Shown: positions 53,542 to 62,310, counted from the stretch's first letter. The stretch: 64,000 bases of DNA from an uncultured delta proteobacterium (GCA_900079685.1 LT599020.1:52217-116216); one strand, 5' to 3'. Notes: generated by a model not told the origin, from the letters alone. Program-made: numbers and translations.

Positions 53542-54342
53542 TCAGCGTTGTTCCTCCGGGATCGTCATCAGGGCCTCCATTTCGGTTTCAAAAGGAAGCC
53601 TGTCGCGCGGCACGGGCGACTCGGCCCGCCAATCCGTTTCGCCGACAGCGAAGAAGCGGTCGATCACGCGTTCGACGGTTTCTCGGTCGATCATTTCCGA
53701 ATCCACGACGACATGGAGGCCGATACCGTATTCATAACCCCGGTCAATGGAAAAGGATTCGTAGATTTCCGGCGGCTCGGAGGCGATGATCTTTTTTTCG
53801 AGTTGCGCCTCGAACTCGCGGCGGGTCATGCCGCCTAGTTCTTCATAGGTTTCGTTTCTTTCCCGCATTGTATAGGATGTCGCTTGCCCCCAAGCGTTAA
53901 AAGATACGGGCTCAAACATATCCCGGATATCAAAGGGGCCTTTCTCTCTGGGCAGCATAGCCGCCGTTCTTTTTAAGGCCATATCGCCGACCTCGTCCCA
54001 GAAAGCCTTGCGCGCCGTCGCTATCTGTACGTTCCACAGCACCCGTTTGTCCGTGCCGGGGAAAAAGACTTGCGCTTCCTGCTTGTAGAGGATTGGCCGT
54101 TCCGGATCCACAAGGTCGGACGTACCGATGAACCGGCCTCCATAAATATGCCGCCGCAGGCGCAGCTTGTTGCGGAGTTTTATCACTTCGCTGGCCCGCT
54201 TCCGGTTGGAGCGGGTGACGAAGGGCCGCAGCTTTCTGATGACGCCCATTCTTTTGCGGCGTGGGTTCCATCCTCGTCTGCGGCGGCGAAAGGGGCGACG
54301 GGGATTGAGGATTTCTTCCAGGGTCTTCAGACGGTTTTTCAT
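53542..54342 (-). CDS. Hypothetical protein with arginine-rich N-terminus
   Basis: The 266-residue protein is not recognised. The first 75 residues are very basic, with a run of arginines (RRPFRRRRRGWNPRRKRMG), suggesting nucleic-acid binding. The rest is acidic, contains FDIRDMFEPVSFNAWGQATS and SIDRGYEYGIGLHVVVDSE, and has no membrane segment. ATG 54342 follows AGGA at seven bases and is preferred to TTG 54357. It lies among mobile-element genes and probably belongs with them. Confidence 0.65.
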   Translation of the reverse strand: MKNRLKTLEEILNPRRPFRRRRRGWNPRRKRMGVIRKLRPFVTRSNRKRASEVIKLRNKLRLRRHIYGGRFIGTSDLVDPERPILYKQEAQVFFPGTDKRVLWNVQIATARKAFWDEVGDMALKRTAAMLPREKGPFDIRDMFEPVSFNAWGQATSYTMRERNETYEELGGMTRREFEAQLEKKIIASEPPEIYESFSIDRGYEYGIGLHVVVDSEMIDRETVERVIDRFFAVGETDWRAESPVPRDRLPFETEMEALMTIPEEQR

Positions 54343-54369
54343 GCGTTTTCCTGACAAGTTGAAGGAGGC

Positions 54370-54621
54370 TCAAGGGCCTGCGACATCTTTTTTAAGGCTC
54401 TCAGCCGTTGCCTGGATCATGCCCAAAGCTATTGAAATGCGTTCAAGCGCAACGATTTGTTCTTGAAGAAAACGGCAATGTATTTCACACCCTTTGGGTA
54501 AGGTCGCAACGAGCGCTTTTGTCCCTTTGTGGATGATTTCGATGTCAAAGGCAAGTCGCTCAAGAGCCGTAGCCATGGCTGCAATTCGTTCGAGAACTGA
54601 TTTAGTCAAAGGTGGCTCCAA
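54370..54621 (-). CDS. Small hypothetical helical protein
   Basis: The 83-residue frame is rich in leucine, alanine and glutamate with heptad-like spacing, as in VLERIAAMATALERLAFDIE, and is probably an all-helical protein. The start is a TTG and may be wrong. It is upstream of and on the same strand as the arginine-rich gene, and divergent from the repressor at 54721, sharing the palindrome region as a promoter. Confidence 0.5.
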   Translation of the reverse strand: MEPPLTKSVLERIAAMATALERLAFDIEIIHKGTKALVATLPKGCEIHCRFLQEQIVALERISIALGMIQATAESLKKDVAGP

Positions 54622-54663
54622 CTTACCACGGGGGGTGGGTACAAATTTGGCGAGTAGCTATAA

Positions 54664-54697
54664 TTACTTTCGAGTAGTTATAACTACTCGAAAGTAA
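54664..54697. promoter_or_regulatory. 34-bp perfect palindrome, probable repressor operator
   Basis: The two 17-base halves meet between 54680 and 54681 and match without error. A further half-site-like copy of CGAGTAGYTATAA at 54651 precedes the one at 54671 by 20 bases, two helical turns. It lies 24 bases before the XRE-type gene at 54721, in the divergent promoter region, so autoregulation by that protein is likely. Confidence 0.8.
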
Positions 54698-54720
54698 AAA
54701 ATCCAGCGCTAAAAGAAGGA

Positions 54721-54984
54721 ATGGAAAATGAAGAAAAAATTGCACGGCAGTACATGCCGGAAATAATCAAGCGCTATAGGGCACGAAGTGGTTTTTCACA
54801 GCAAGGGCTTGCAGATGCTGTGGGAGTGAGCAAAGGTTTCATATCTGCGTTGGAGGGCGGAAGGAGCGTACCTAATCTGGATATGCTCGTACTGCTTGCA
54901 GAAGCGTTGCAGGTGCGACCGGGAGAACTTGTCGACGCGATGGTAGAAGAGGCTGGAAAAAGTATACAAGAAGGCCGTCGATAA
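54721..54984 (+). CDS. XRE-family transcriptional regulator
   Basis: The 87-residue protein is a small Cro/CI-type HTH regulator: RARSGFSQQGLADAVGVSKG is followed by the recognition helix segment FISALEGGRSVPNLDMLVLL and ALQVRPGELVDAMVEE. GAAGGA adjoins the ATG very closely. It probably binds the large palindrome upstream and represses itself and the divergent hypothetical genes or controls element excision. Confidence 0.88.
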   Translation: MENEEKIARQYMPEIIKRYRARSGFSQQGLADAVGVSKGFISALEGGRSVPNLDMLVLLAEALQVRPGELVDAMVEEAGKSIQEGRR

Positions 54985-55017
54985 AAAGTCGAGAACGGCA
55001 ATTTTTCTGCCCGGTAG

Positions 55018-56229
55018 CTAGGTTACAGAGTCAGTAGGGTCTTTCAGGCGCTGCCCGGCTTGGGGAGCCATATCTTTTTCATTCTCTCCCCCCGTCGAAA
55101 CAAACAGCCTGTCCACCACGGACGCCGCCCGGTGCAGGGCCGCATCGGCCAGGTGGGCATATCGCTGGGTCATCTGGGGCGAGTTGTGGGTGAGCAGCTT
55201 CTGTAGCGTGTACAGGTCCACCTCTCCGGAGGAGGCCAGCCAGCTTGCGAAGGTGTGGCGCAGGCCGTGAAGCGGGCGGAAGTCGGCGGGGAGCCCTGCC
55301 TTTTCCTTGATGCGCTCGGCTATTTTCTTGAATTCCTTGCGTGGGCCGCCGTACTTGCCGGGAAAAACGTAGGTGACATCGATCCGGTCGATGCCGCGCA
55401 AGATTTTTCTGGCCGCGGCGGAGAGGGGGATGCGTTCGGTCCGTCTCTTTTTCGCCAGTTCGCCGCGCAGGGTGATGAAGCCGAAATCAAAATCAATGTC
55501 GTCCCAGCGCAGGCCGAGGAGGGCGCTTTTGCGCATGCCTGTGGCCAGGGCCAGGCGCAGGAAGGCGGCGGCGTTCTGGTCCGGCTCCTCGTCCAGGGCC
55601 TGGAGATACGCCCGCATCTGCCTCGCCGTCATGTTTTCGGTTCTTGCGTCGTCCACCTGAGGATAGTTGAAGTGCAGGCGGGAGATCTCCGGCATGGGGC
55701 AGAGTCCCTTTTTCGCCCCGAAGCGGACGAGTCGCTGTAAAAGATCCATGGCCCCCTTGATGGTGGAGGGCTTTTTCCCGTCCCTGGTCATCTGCGCGCG
55801 GAGCCGGTCCACATCCAGAGTAACAATATCCGCAGGGGTTTTGGCGCCGAAATGCGGCTCGATATGCAACCGGTAGCGGCTGATGTCCGAATCCCAGCGT
55901 TGCCGGTCCGGGCGGCTTTCGCGGTAGAGAGCCCACAGGCGGGCGATGGTGGGGCGTTCGGCCTCGGCCCGGCGGACGGCTTCCTCGGTTTCGCGCCGAT
56001 CCCGGTTGGACAGGGCCCGGCCCCTGGCCCGGTCCGCGCGGATGTGGCTGGCGCGGGCGGCCGTCATGCCCTCGCTCTCCCGGCCCACGCGCTCTTCAAT
56101 CAGCCTGGAACCCCTGCCGCCTAGGCGGTAACGGATGTAATACACGCGCTCATACTGGGACGGGCTGCCCAACTTCAACTCTTCCCGGTAGTATGTCCCC
56201 ACATACTGGGTCTTTTTCCGCTCAGCCAT
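55018..56229 (-). CDS. int: Tyrosine-type site-specific integrase
   Basis: The 403-residue recombinase has an N-terminal SAM-like core-binding region and a C-terminal catalytic domain. Active residues are the first arginine in ATGMRKSALLGLRW, the lysine region KKRRTERIPL, the LHGLRHTFASW HxxR box and LLTHNSPQMTQRYAHL with the nucleophilic tyrosine. All are present, so the protein could be active. It would integrate or excise an element at an attachment site such as a tRNA end. No second tRNA fragment is visible next to it. Confidence 0.93.
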   Translation of the reverse strand: MAERKKTQYVGTYYREELKLGSPSQYERVYYIRYRLGGRGSRLIEERVGRESEGMTAARASHIRADRARGRALSNRDRRETEEAVRRAEAERPTIARLWALYRESRPDRQRWDSDISRYRLHIEPHFGAKTPADIVTLDVDRLRAQMTRDGKKPSTIKGAMDLLQRLVRFGAKKGLCPMPEISRLHFNYPQVDDARTENMTARQMRAYLQALDEEPDQNAAAFLRLALATGMRKSALLGLRWDDIDFDFGFITLRGELAKKRRTERIPLSAAARKILRGIDRIDVTYVFPGKYGGPRKEFKKIAERIKEKAGLPADFRPLHGLRHTFASWLASSGEVDLYTLQKLLTHNSPQMTQRYAHLADAALHRAASVVDRLFVSTGGENEKDMAPQAGQRLKDPTDSVT

Positions 56230-56717
56230 ACTCTGGAATCCTCACACAATGAAGTAGAAAACGGCTTATCTGTATCTATAGTGGCACAAGGATAAGGTGG
56301 ATTTCATGAAATGACAATGGGGTATCCCAATAATATATTGTAATTAAATGACAATAAAAGAGTGTAAAATATGGTAAAACTTTTTTTCCACCCAACTTTG
56401 CGTTTGCGTAAGACCGGAGGCGCGGCAAAAGAAAGCGGGCTACCCAGGATAACAAGTGAACCCGCCGGATGTATGACGATTTATGCGCCATCACTGGCCG
56501 TAAATTTTTACTTCAGTCTACCGCCAACGGAACGCATCCCCGATCAGTTCCGCATCTTTTCCCGACGCTTCAGCCTTGCGGGCCACCTCACGCCATTGTT
56601 TGACGGCAGCGCCGACTTCACCAGGATGACGCCGAACATGGCTTCTGCCATGACCCACACTTTGCTAAGATGGCGCTTGATATGCGTAAAAGCGGTTTCT
56701 TGGCCAATTTAATATTC
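56230..56717 (-). pseudogene. Degraded gene remnant and non-coding DNA between integrase and IS4 copy 3
   Basis: No intact gene is seen. On the minus strand, 56716 down to about 56508 reads as a degraded C-terminal fragment: IGQETAFTHIKRHLSKVWV in one frame, then after a one-base shift EVGAAVKQWREVARKAEASG to a stop. The second part vaguely resembles C-terminal helices of HipA-like proteins, but this is weak. The remaining 280 bases near the integrase are AT-rich and may hold its promoter. Confidence 0.4.
56693..56716. repeat. Left arm of a 24-bp inverted repeat flanking IS4 copy 3
   Basis: The arm is the exact reverse complement of 57991-58014. It ends one base before the IS element, while the right arm is 10 bases from the other IS end. 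No target duplication flanks this IS copy. Confidence 0.85.
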
Positions 56718-57980
56718 AAATGCTGTCCGGCTAAGGTGCGTTAAATATGTTCAAAATCTCCGAGGTTTATGCTACAAAACAGTTGCATAACCCATTGCAG
56801 CCCAAGGAGATTTTGAACATGAGCCATCATAATACACTCTTTTCTCAAATGCTATCATTGATTCCCAGACATGTTTTTCAGAAACTGGAAGCCCGGCATA
56901 AAACAGGTCGTTCTTCTCGACAATTCGGCTTTAAGGAACAGTTTACGGTCATGGCTTTTATCCAGCTTGCAGCAAGGCGCTCCATGCGTGACGGATTGCG
57001 CTGTTTGGCCGCCTGCGGCAAGAGGCTGTATCATTTTGGCCTTTTTCCCGTTGCACGTTCCACTTTCTCCGATGCCAACAACTCCCGGCCTGTGGGCTTT
57101 TTCAAAGATCTATTTGCCGACATGTACAGCCTGTGTGTTCCCAAGGCCTCCAAACACAAATTTCATTTCAAATGCAAACTTTACAGCATGGACGCCACCA
57201 CCATCAGCCTGTGTTTGTCGCTGTTTCCCTGGGCCACGTTCCGCCAAAACAAGGGCGGCGTCAAAATGAACACAGTGCTTGACCACGATGGTCATATCCC
57301 GGCATTTGTCACCGTTGATGTGGCCAAAACGCACGAAAGCCGTATGGCGAAAAGTCTTTCTCTGCCCAAAGGCTCCATCGTGACCTTCGACAAAGGCTAT
57401 GTCAGTTACCCCTGGTTTCAGACCCTGCTCGAAAATGGCATCTTTTTCGTCACCCGCCTGAAGGACAACGCTGTTTACAAACTGCTGGAGCGCCGCCCGG
57501 TGAACCGCACAAGCGGGGTTACTTCCGACCACATTATCGAAGTGAAGCACAGCCGGGGAAAAGTCTTGCGCCTGCGTCGCATCGGCTACCGGGACGCCGA
57601 AACAGGCAAGCGTTACGAATTTCTGACAAATCACTTTCGCCTGTCCGCCCGCACCATCGCCGATATTTACAAAGAACGCTGGAAAATCGAACTCTTTTTT
57701 CGCGAAATCAAACAGAATCTACGCATCAAAAGCTTTGTCGGGAACACGGAAAATGCTGTATTGATTCAGATTTATACCGCGCTGACCGTCTACCTGCTCC
57801 TGGCCTACCAGAAATTCCTGAGTAAAACAGGGCTGTCCGTGCAGCAACTTTTCCAAATCGCCTCACTGAACATCCTCGGAACAGACTCGCTGGAAGAACT
57901 CCTGAAGCCCCGACGACGAAAAAATGAAAACCTCTATAACCTCAGTCTGTTATCCTTGGCAGCTTAACCGGACAGCATTG
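56718..57980 (+). mobile_element. IS4-family insertion sequence (copy 3), no target duplication
   Basis: The element has the same 1263-bp length and ends as copy 2 except that its first base is A rather than C. Flanks (TTAATATTC left, AATCCGCCT right) show no direct repeat, unlike copy 2. It lies in opposite orientation to copies 1 and 2 and is bracketed by a 24-bp inverted repeat. Confidence 0.93.
56819..57967 (+). CDS. IS4-family transposase (copy 3)
   Basis: The 382-residue product is identical to the transposase of copy 2, with IS4 catalytic segments YSMDATTISLCLSLF, IVTFDKGYVSYPWF and YKERWKIELFFREIKQNL. ATG 56819 follows AAGGAG; an upstream in-frame ATG at 56747 is less likely. Confidence 0.93.
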   Translation: MSHHNTLFSQMLSLIPRHVFQKLEARHKTGRSSRQFGFKEQFTVMAFIQLAARRSMRDGLRCLAACGKRLYHFGLFPVARSTFSDANNSRPVGFFKDLFADMYSLCVPKASKHKFHFKCKLYSMDATTISLCLSLFPWATFRQNKGGVKMNTVLDHDGHIPAFVTVDVAKTHESRMAKSLSLPKGSIVTFDKGYVSYPWFQTLLENGIFFVTRLKDNAVYKLLERRPVNRTSGVTSDHIIEVKHSRGKVLRLRRIGYRDAETGKRYEFLTNHFRLSARTIADIYKERWKIELFFREIKQNLRIKSFVGNTENAVLIQIYTALTVYLLLAYQKFLSKTGLSVQQLFQIASLNILGTDSLEELLKPRRRKNENLYNLSLLSLAA

Positions 57981-57990
57981 AATCCGCCTC

Positions 57991-58014
57991 AATATTAAAT
58001 TGGCCAAGAAACCG
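57991..58014. repeat. Right arm of the 24-bp inverted repeat flanking IS4 copy 3
   Basis: The reverse complement of 56693-56716. Beyond the arms the two flanks diverge at once. Confidence 0.85.
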
Positions 58015-58037
58015 TAATGGCAACTGCGTTCTGCGTG

Positions 58038-59261
58038 CTATGCACCAGCTTGGAGCGCCTGACTCGACTCCCGTTTCAATTGCTCAAAGCGGGAAAGCGC
58101 CTCCTCGGTCCGCTGGGCGGCCTCGCGCAGCATGGCGGCTGAAACGTCGGCCACCGAAGCCGCTGCCGCGAGGTCGGCATCCGTTATGTCACGGCCTTTA
58201 CCGTTGACCATGGCGCTGTGCTCGCCGCCGAAGCCGGCGGAGGGAGTAAGGTCGTAGGCTGGGGCCATCTTCCAATGATCTTGCGCGTCCAGCAGAAAGG
58301 AAAAGTTCTTGGCGTGGTCATCTCGGTTTCCGGCTTTGACGTTGAACACCATCAGCCGGACAACTTTTTCCACCTCGCGTACATCCCCGGTCAGCACCTT
58401 GGCCAGCTTGATCAGGTTCTCGTAATCCAGTGAAGCGTGGCGATGCTCCGCGTGCAGCAACCCGCAGGCCGTGTGCACATGCACTTTTTGCCCGTTCACC
58501 CTGTCGAAGCGCACCACCCCGAAAAAACCGTCCGTCGTTGCGGACGGGAAAAGCCGCGTCTCGGGCATTTCCACTCCGGAATCCTTGGCCATAAGGGAAT
58601 ACACGTATTCCACCAGGCCCTGATCACGCCCCTCTTCACGAGCATGAAACTTGATCAGCCAGGGAGAGAATTCCGGCCCTCCCGTGCCGGCAGGCAGAAT
58701 GACGGAGCCGTCGGCAGACACGTCCGCCAGGATTTTCGGTCTGGCGCCGCCCGATGACCCGCCCAGTCTGAGCAGTTCGTTCACGGTTTCCAGGGATGAG
58801 TCTTCCTCGGCCAGAATTTTTCGCGATTCTTCGGCCAGACCATCAAGGCGTAAGGGAAAACGTGAAGCCTCGTCCTCTCGCCTGTCCCCGCCGACGTATT
58901 CCAGTGCCCCCATGCCGCCCTCTGCGACCATGGCCAGCCGGCGGAACGGAGAAATGTCCTCCAGGCGCAAGCCTTTGCCCCGCAGGGCTCTGTCCAGAAG
59001 CAGCAGCCCCCAGCCGTCGGGCAGGCTGTCGTTGACCAGGCCGAACAGCCCGCCGAAGGTACGGTCTTTGTCTTCAAAGACGCCCGGGCGCAGGGGAAGC
59101 TTGAAAGGGGAAAGTTCTATGCCGGAGGCCAGAAAGGTCCGGTCATATTCAAAAAAGAGGCTTCTGCCCCTCTGTGCAAGCCTCCCGACAAAGTGCCGGA
59201 CGCCGCGCAGGTTGCAAAAAACGTCCAGGCGCTCGGAGAATGCGGCATTTTCGGGATTCAT
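58038..59261 (-). CDS. hipA: HipA-like serine/threonine kinase toxin
   Basis: The 407-residue protein has the HipA N-terminal barrel region and the kinase-like core with GGSSGGARPK, the HxxN catalytic loop DDHAKNFSF and the Mg-binding segment APAYDLTPS. HipA toxins phosphorylate targets such as tRNA synthetases and slow growth. It overlaps the XRE-type antitoxin gene by four bases (ATGA). The order, antitoxin first, is that of hipBA. The target cannot be read here. Confidence 0.9.
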   Translation of the reverse strand: MNPENAAFSERLDVFCNLRGVRHFVGRLAQRGRSLFFEYDRTFLASGIELSPFKLPLRPGVFEDKDRTFGGLFGLVNDSLPDGWGLLLLDRALRGKGLRLEDISPFRRLAMVAEGGMGALEYVGGDRREDEASRFPLRLDGLAEESRKILAEEDSSLETVNELLRLGGSSGGARPKILADVSADGSVILPAGTGGPEFSPWLIKFHAREEGRDQGLVEYVYSLMAKDSGVEMPETRLFPSATTDGFFGVVRFDRVNGQKVHVHTACGLLHAEHRHASLDYENLIKLAKVLTGDVREVEKVVRLMVFNVKAGNRDDHAKNFSFLLDAQDHWKMAPAYDLTPSAGFGGEHSAMVNGKGRDITDADLAAAASVADVSAAMLREAAQRTEEALSRFEQLKRESSQALQAGA

Positions 59262-59563
59262 ACTTTCCTCCTGCCGCTGCGCTGGCGTTTTTTGGGCTCC
59301 GGCGCGAACAGGCTGGCCGGTTCTTCCGGTTCGGCGAACAAGCGGCCGAACTCGTCCAGCCGGCCGAGCACCAGGGCGATTTCCAGAAGCGCCGACAGAG
59401 AGACGAGGCCGCTCGTTTCGAAACGCTTGACTGAACCCAGGCTGACCCCGCTGCGCTCGGCCAGCTCCTTTTGTGAAATATTCAGCGCGAGCCGTTGCGC
59501 CTTGGCTCTGGCCGCAATGCCAAAACGGACTTCTTTAGGGGTTTGCAGATTAATATGTAACAT
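59258..59563 (-). CDS. hipB: HipB-like XRE antitoxin
   Basis: The 101-residue protein has an XRE helix-turn-helix, ALNISQKELAERSGVSLGSV and KRFETSGLVSLSALLEIALV, and a basic C-terminus PKKRQRSGRRK. It would bind and block the HipA-like toxin and repress the operon. An AT-rich inverted repeat immediately upstream is its probable operator. Confidence 0.88.
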   Translation of the reverse strand: MLHINLQTPKEVRFGIAARAKAQRLALNISQKELAERSGVSLGSVKRFETSGLVSLSALLEIALVLGRLDEFGRLFAEPEEPASLFAPEPKKRQRSGRRKV

Positions 59564-59573
59564 AATAGCTATT

Positions 59574-59602
59574 ATTATCTATTTTTATAAAAAATAGATA
59601 AT
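59574..59602. promoter_or_regulatory. Inverted repeat upstream of hipBA-like operon
   Basis: Perfect 13-base arms (ATTATCTATTTTT and its complement) flank a 3-base centre 11 bases before the hipB-like start. Position and symmetry suit an autoregulatory operator. The A/T-only content also fits a promoter region. Confidence 0.65.
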
Positions 59603-59731
59603 ATATTAGTTATTGTCAATAAATGGGTGTTTTGCGGCGGGTAAGATCGCGCGCTTTCATCGCACCATACGGAAGAACCTCCTTGCGTGGCATCAAGGTA
59701 CAGCCCAACGTGGCAGGTGAGCAGTCGGATA

Positions 59732-60244
59732 TCATCCTCGCAGCTTAGCAACAATGGCCTCGGCCTGTTTTCTGTGCATCCAGAAGGAATTCGGTCTGTC
59801 CTGGAAGGGCTGGAACATCATTTTCCGGTAAAAATCCCCAGCCCGATCATGTTTGGCCTCGACAAAAAAGACCGCCCAGGCGAGTTCGGTACGGCACGAG
59901 CGAGCCAGCGCGTCGATGAGCAAAAGAGTCCCCATGTGCTTGCCCTGGTGCTCCCTGGACACCGCCAGTCTGCCCAGGCAGACGGCGGGAATGGAGGAAT
60001 ACCGGGGCATTTTTCTGCGCGCATCTTCGGGAATATCCGTCAGAGGGATCGAAGCGGCGTTCAGCGTGTAATAACCTACGATTTTTTCCGGGTCAGTGTA
60101 GGCGCACGCCGCAATGACGGTGGCAAAAGCGCGGTCCATGTCCTGTCTGGCCTGCCGGTGTAAATACGCATCAAGAGCCGGTTCCCCACAGGCGAACGCG
60201 GCCCGTTCCATGGTCGAGCGCAAGGGCTCGAAGATCAACTTCAT
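59732..60244 (-). CDS. GNAT-family acetyltransferase toxin (TacT-like)
   Basis: The 170-residue GNAT protein has the acetyl-CoA-binding region LGRLAVSREHQGKHMGTLLL and FFVEAKHDRAGDFYRKMMFQ, typical of TacT-type toxins that acetylate aminoacyl-tRNAs. It overlaps by four bases the DUF1778-type antitoxin gene, which is the classic arrangement. Confidence 0.88.
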   Translation of the reverse strand: MKLIFEPLRSTMERAAFACGEPALDAYLHRQARQDMDRAFATVIAACAYTDPEKIVGYYTLNAASIPLTDIPEDARRKMPRYSSIPAVCLGRLAVSREHQGKHMGTLLLIDALARSCRTELAWAVFFVEAKHDRAGDFYRKMMFQPFQDRPNSFWMHRKQAEAIVAKLRG

Positions 60245-60543
60245 TTGCTGACGACCCTGGAGGCGTATTCCTCAAGCGCTTCGGCAAGACGGGGGCTGGG
60301 TTCCGCCACGGTTTCCGCGATAAGCGCCCGGGCAAGCATTTCCTGATCCCTAAGAGTCAGGCGTATGATGCTGTGTTCTTCAATGACGCGCTCGGCTTTT
60401 TCCATGGCCGCGGCAATGAGAAAATCCGTGCGGGTACGACCCTGGAGGGCCGCCGCGCGGTCAATGGTTTCGCGAACCCTGACGGGAACGCGGGCGTCTA
60501 TCCGCGACATGGCGGTGTCCGTATTGGATGTATGCTGTGTCAT
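60241..60543 (-). CDS. DUF1778-family antitoxin (TacA-like)
   Basis: The 100-residue protein has a ribbon-helix-helix-like N-terminus, SRIDARVPVRVRETIDRAA followed by LQGRTRTDFLIAAAMEKAER, and a C-terminal acidic helix for toxin binding. AGGAGAAAG precedes the ATG. It would repress its own operon through the GTACGG repeat just upstream. Confidence 0.87.
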   Translation of the reverse strand: MTQHTSNTDTAMSRIDARVPVRVRETIDRAAALQGRTRTDFLIAAAMEKAERVIEEHSIIRLTLRDQEMLARALIAETVAEPSPRLAEALEEYASRVVSK

Positions 60544-60564
60544 GGTCTTTCTCCTGAATATCTA

Positions 60565-60585
60565 TGTACGGCTATTTTCCGTACA
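60565..60585. promoter_or_regulatory. Inverted repeat upstream of tacAT-like operon
   Basis: TGTACGG (60565-60571) and CCGTACA (60579-60585) form a perfect 7-base repeat with 7-base spacing, 22 bases before the antitoxin start. This is suitable as a ribbon-helix-helix operator. Confidence 0.6.
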
Positions 60586-60684
60586 AGTCAAGAGTGGCTC
60601 CACCGAAGTGTCCCATCTCGCGCCTATGTTGACGCCACAGTCAGGGGAGTTGCGTAAGACAAGAGACAGGGGGGCGTTGTGCCG

Positions 60685-62077
60685 TTATTCGCGCGTTAGT
60701 CCGAGGCGCTCCCACAGAAAGCCGATGTCAAAGGCCGGAATGCCCGAGTCCTTGGCGCGTTTCGCCTCCCCCTGCTCGATGTGTTTGAGCAGTTCTACAA
60801 GCTTGGGCCGGTAGGTTTTGAGCTTTGCCGCCTGGAGAGGGGTTTTGCCGTTCAAGGCCGGGAGCGGTATTGTGGGCCAGCTCGTGTAATGATCCGTCAT
60901 GTATTTGGATATGATCTCCCGTTGCAGTTCCAGCGGGATTTCACTCGTGTGCTTTTTCGCTGCCGGGCCTGGCCGGGAAGCTAATTCGTCTCGCAGCTTT
61001 TCGCGGGGATCCTCGGTTTTCCTGCCTGTATGGGAGAGCAAGGAGCCAGCCAAACTCTCCAGCCATTTCCTTGCTGCGTTAGCCCTGCCCGTGGTGCGGC
61101 ACTCCACTTCCATCAGGCCGGTGGAAAGGCGCTCCAGTCGCGCCAGTGAGCGGTATCGTTCCTCGTCGATGGATTCAGCCCATATCCACACGTTTTCGTC
61201 TTCCTGCTCCACGTTGTCCTGGGCGGCCAGGATGTCTTCCAGCGCCGGCCAGTCCGATACGCGGTATGTGTCCATTGTGAAGAGAAGGGGTTCCTTGGTC
61301 TGCGCGTCCATCAGCATGGGCGGGGCGGGCGGGTCCAAAATGGAATCCAGCCAGGTGCTGATGATGGCGACGGTAATGATTCCTGCGGGAGTCGCCCTGG
61401 GGCGCTTCTTCCGGGTTTCCCGCCGGATGGCCTTGAGGATGGTGGCAGCAAGCTCCTTGGCGTGCTCGCGCTCAAAAGGATAGATTCCGCCCCCGAGCGT
61501 GCAGGTATCGCCCCGACGCAGGAGACGGGCTCCCAAGGTGTCCCAGGGTACCAGCGCTTCCGTGCCTTTCTTTTCGATGCGCGAAAACAGGTTTCTCGCC
61601 GGGACGCAGCATGTCGCGCAGAAGGAGTCCTTCGTCCTTGCGGACTTCCAGGACTTCATAGAGGGAAAGCTCGCTCGCGGCCAGTTCCTCGATATGCCGT
61701 CTGCCGTTGGCGGTGAACAGGGGGCCGCCGGGGCCGAGCAGCAGATCACTGGTCCGGATCCAGTCTTCGTCGAGAATGAGATCGGCGTCGGCGATCAGCC
61801 ATTCATGCATGCAGACAAGCACCGCCATCTGCATGTGTTCCGGCAGTTCCGCGATGAGCTCGGGAGCGTCGTCGTCTTCGTCGAGGAAGAAACGATTCAT
61901 AACCGCTTCGTCTATGGCCTCTTCGTAGTGTTCCGTCAGCCATTCCACGGCGCGGATTTTCGCGTCAACTTGTTCCTGCAGTAGTTGTTCGCGCGCGTTG
62001 GCTTGGGCAAGGCAGCAGTGCTTGTACTTTTTGCCGCTGCCGCAGGGGCAGGCGTCGTTGCGTCCGATCTTGGTCAT
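60685..62077 (-). pseudogene. SEC-C motif protein gene with a frameshift
   Basis: The N-terminal part (from 62077) begins with the zinc-binding SEC-C motif GRNDACPCGSGKKYKHCC and reads to LLLRDMLRPGEKP. The natural continuation NLFSRIEKKGTEALVPWDTL lies in another frame that runs to 60685. A one-base change at about 61590-61600 would join both parts to a protein of about 460 residues. Function is unknown; SEC-C proteins are scattered in bacteria. Sequencing error or true inactivation cannot be told apart here. Confidence 0.7.
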
Positions 62078-62287
62078 GGGGCCTCGGCTATGGTGGCTGG
62101 TGTCTGTTCATGAACTATGACTACGCTACAGGGATGGCACACATGCGGGAGAGCGTCAATACGGACGGCGGATGGCAGGCTTCCCAATGCCGTTTTTTTG
62201 TGGTATTCATGTCGGTACATACTGCATGGAGGCTTTCCGGAAGATGTCAGAAAATTTTCCGTAAAGCACGGTCAAAAGCCGCATTTT

Positions 62288-62310
62288 TTCCCCACACCAT
62301 TCCCCACACG
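62288..62310 (+). repeat. 23-bp direct repeat, right copy (two CCCCACAC boxes)
   Basis: Identical to 1877-1899 in sequence and orientation. It lies between the accessory genes and the TRAP transporter genes, so the two copies bracket the polysaccharide locus and mobile region. Confidence 0.6.

Noticed and set aside
54651-54697. CRISPR-like or satellite repeat
   Set aside because: Only one palindrome and one extra half-site are present; there is no spacer-repeat array anywhere in the window.
56371-56712. 113-residue plus-strand frame between integrase and IS4 copy 3
   Set aside because: The minus strand reads better as a degraded protein end, and the plus frame runs into the inverted repeat and has no start signal.
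58651-59430. 259-residue plus-strand frame across hipBA
   Set aside because: It is the serine- and arginine-rich mirror of the HipA-like coding sequence.
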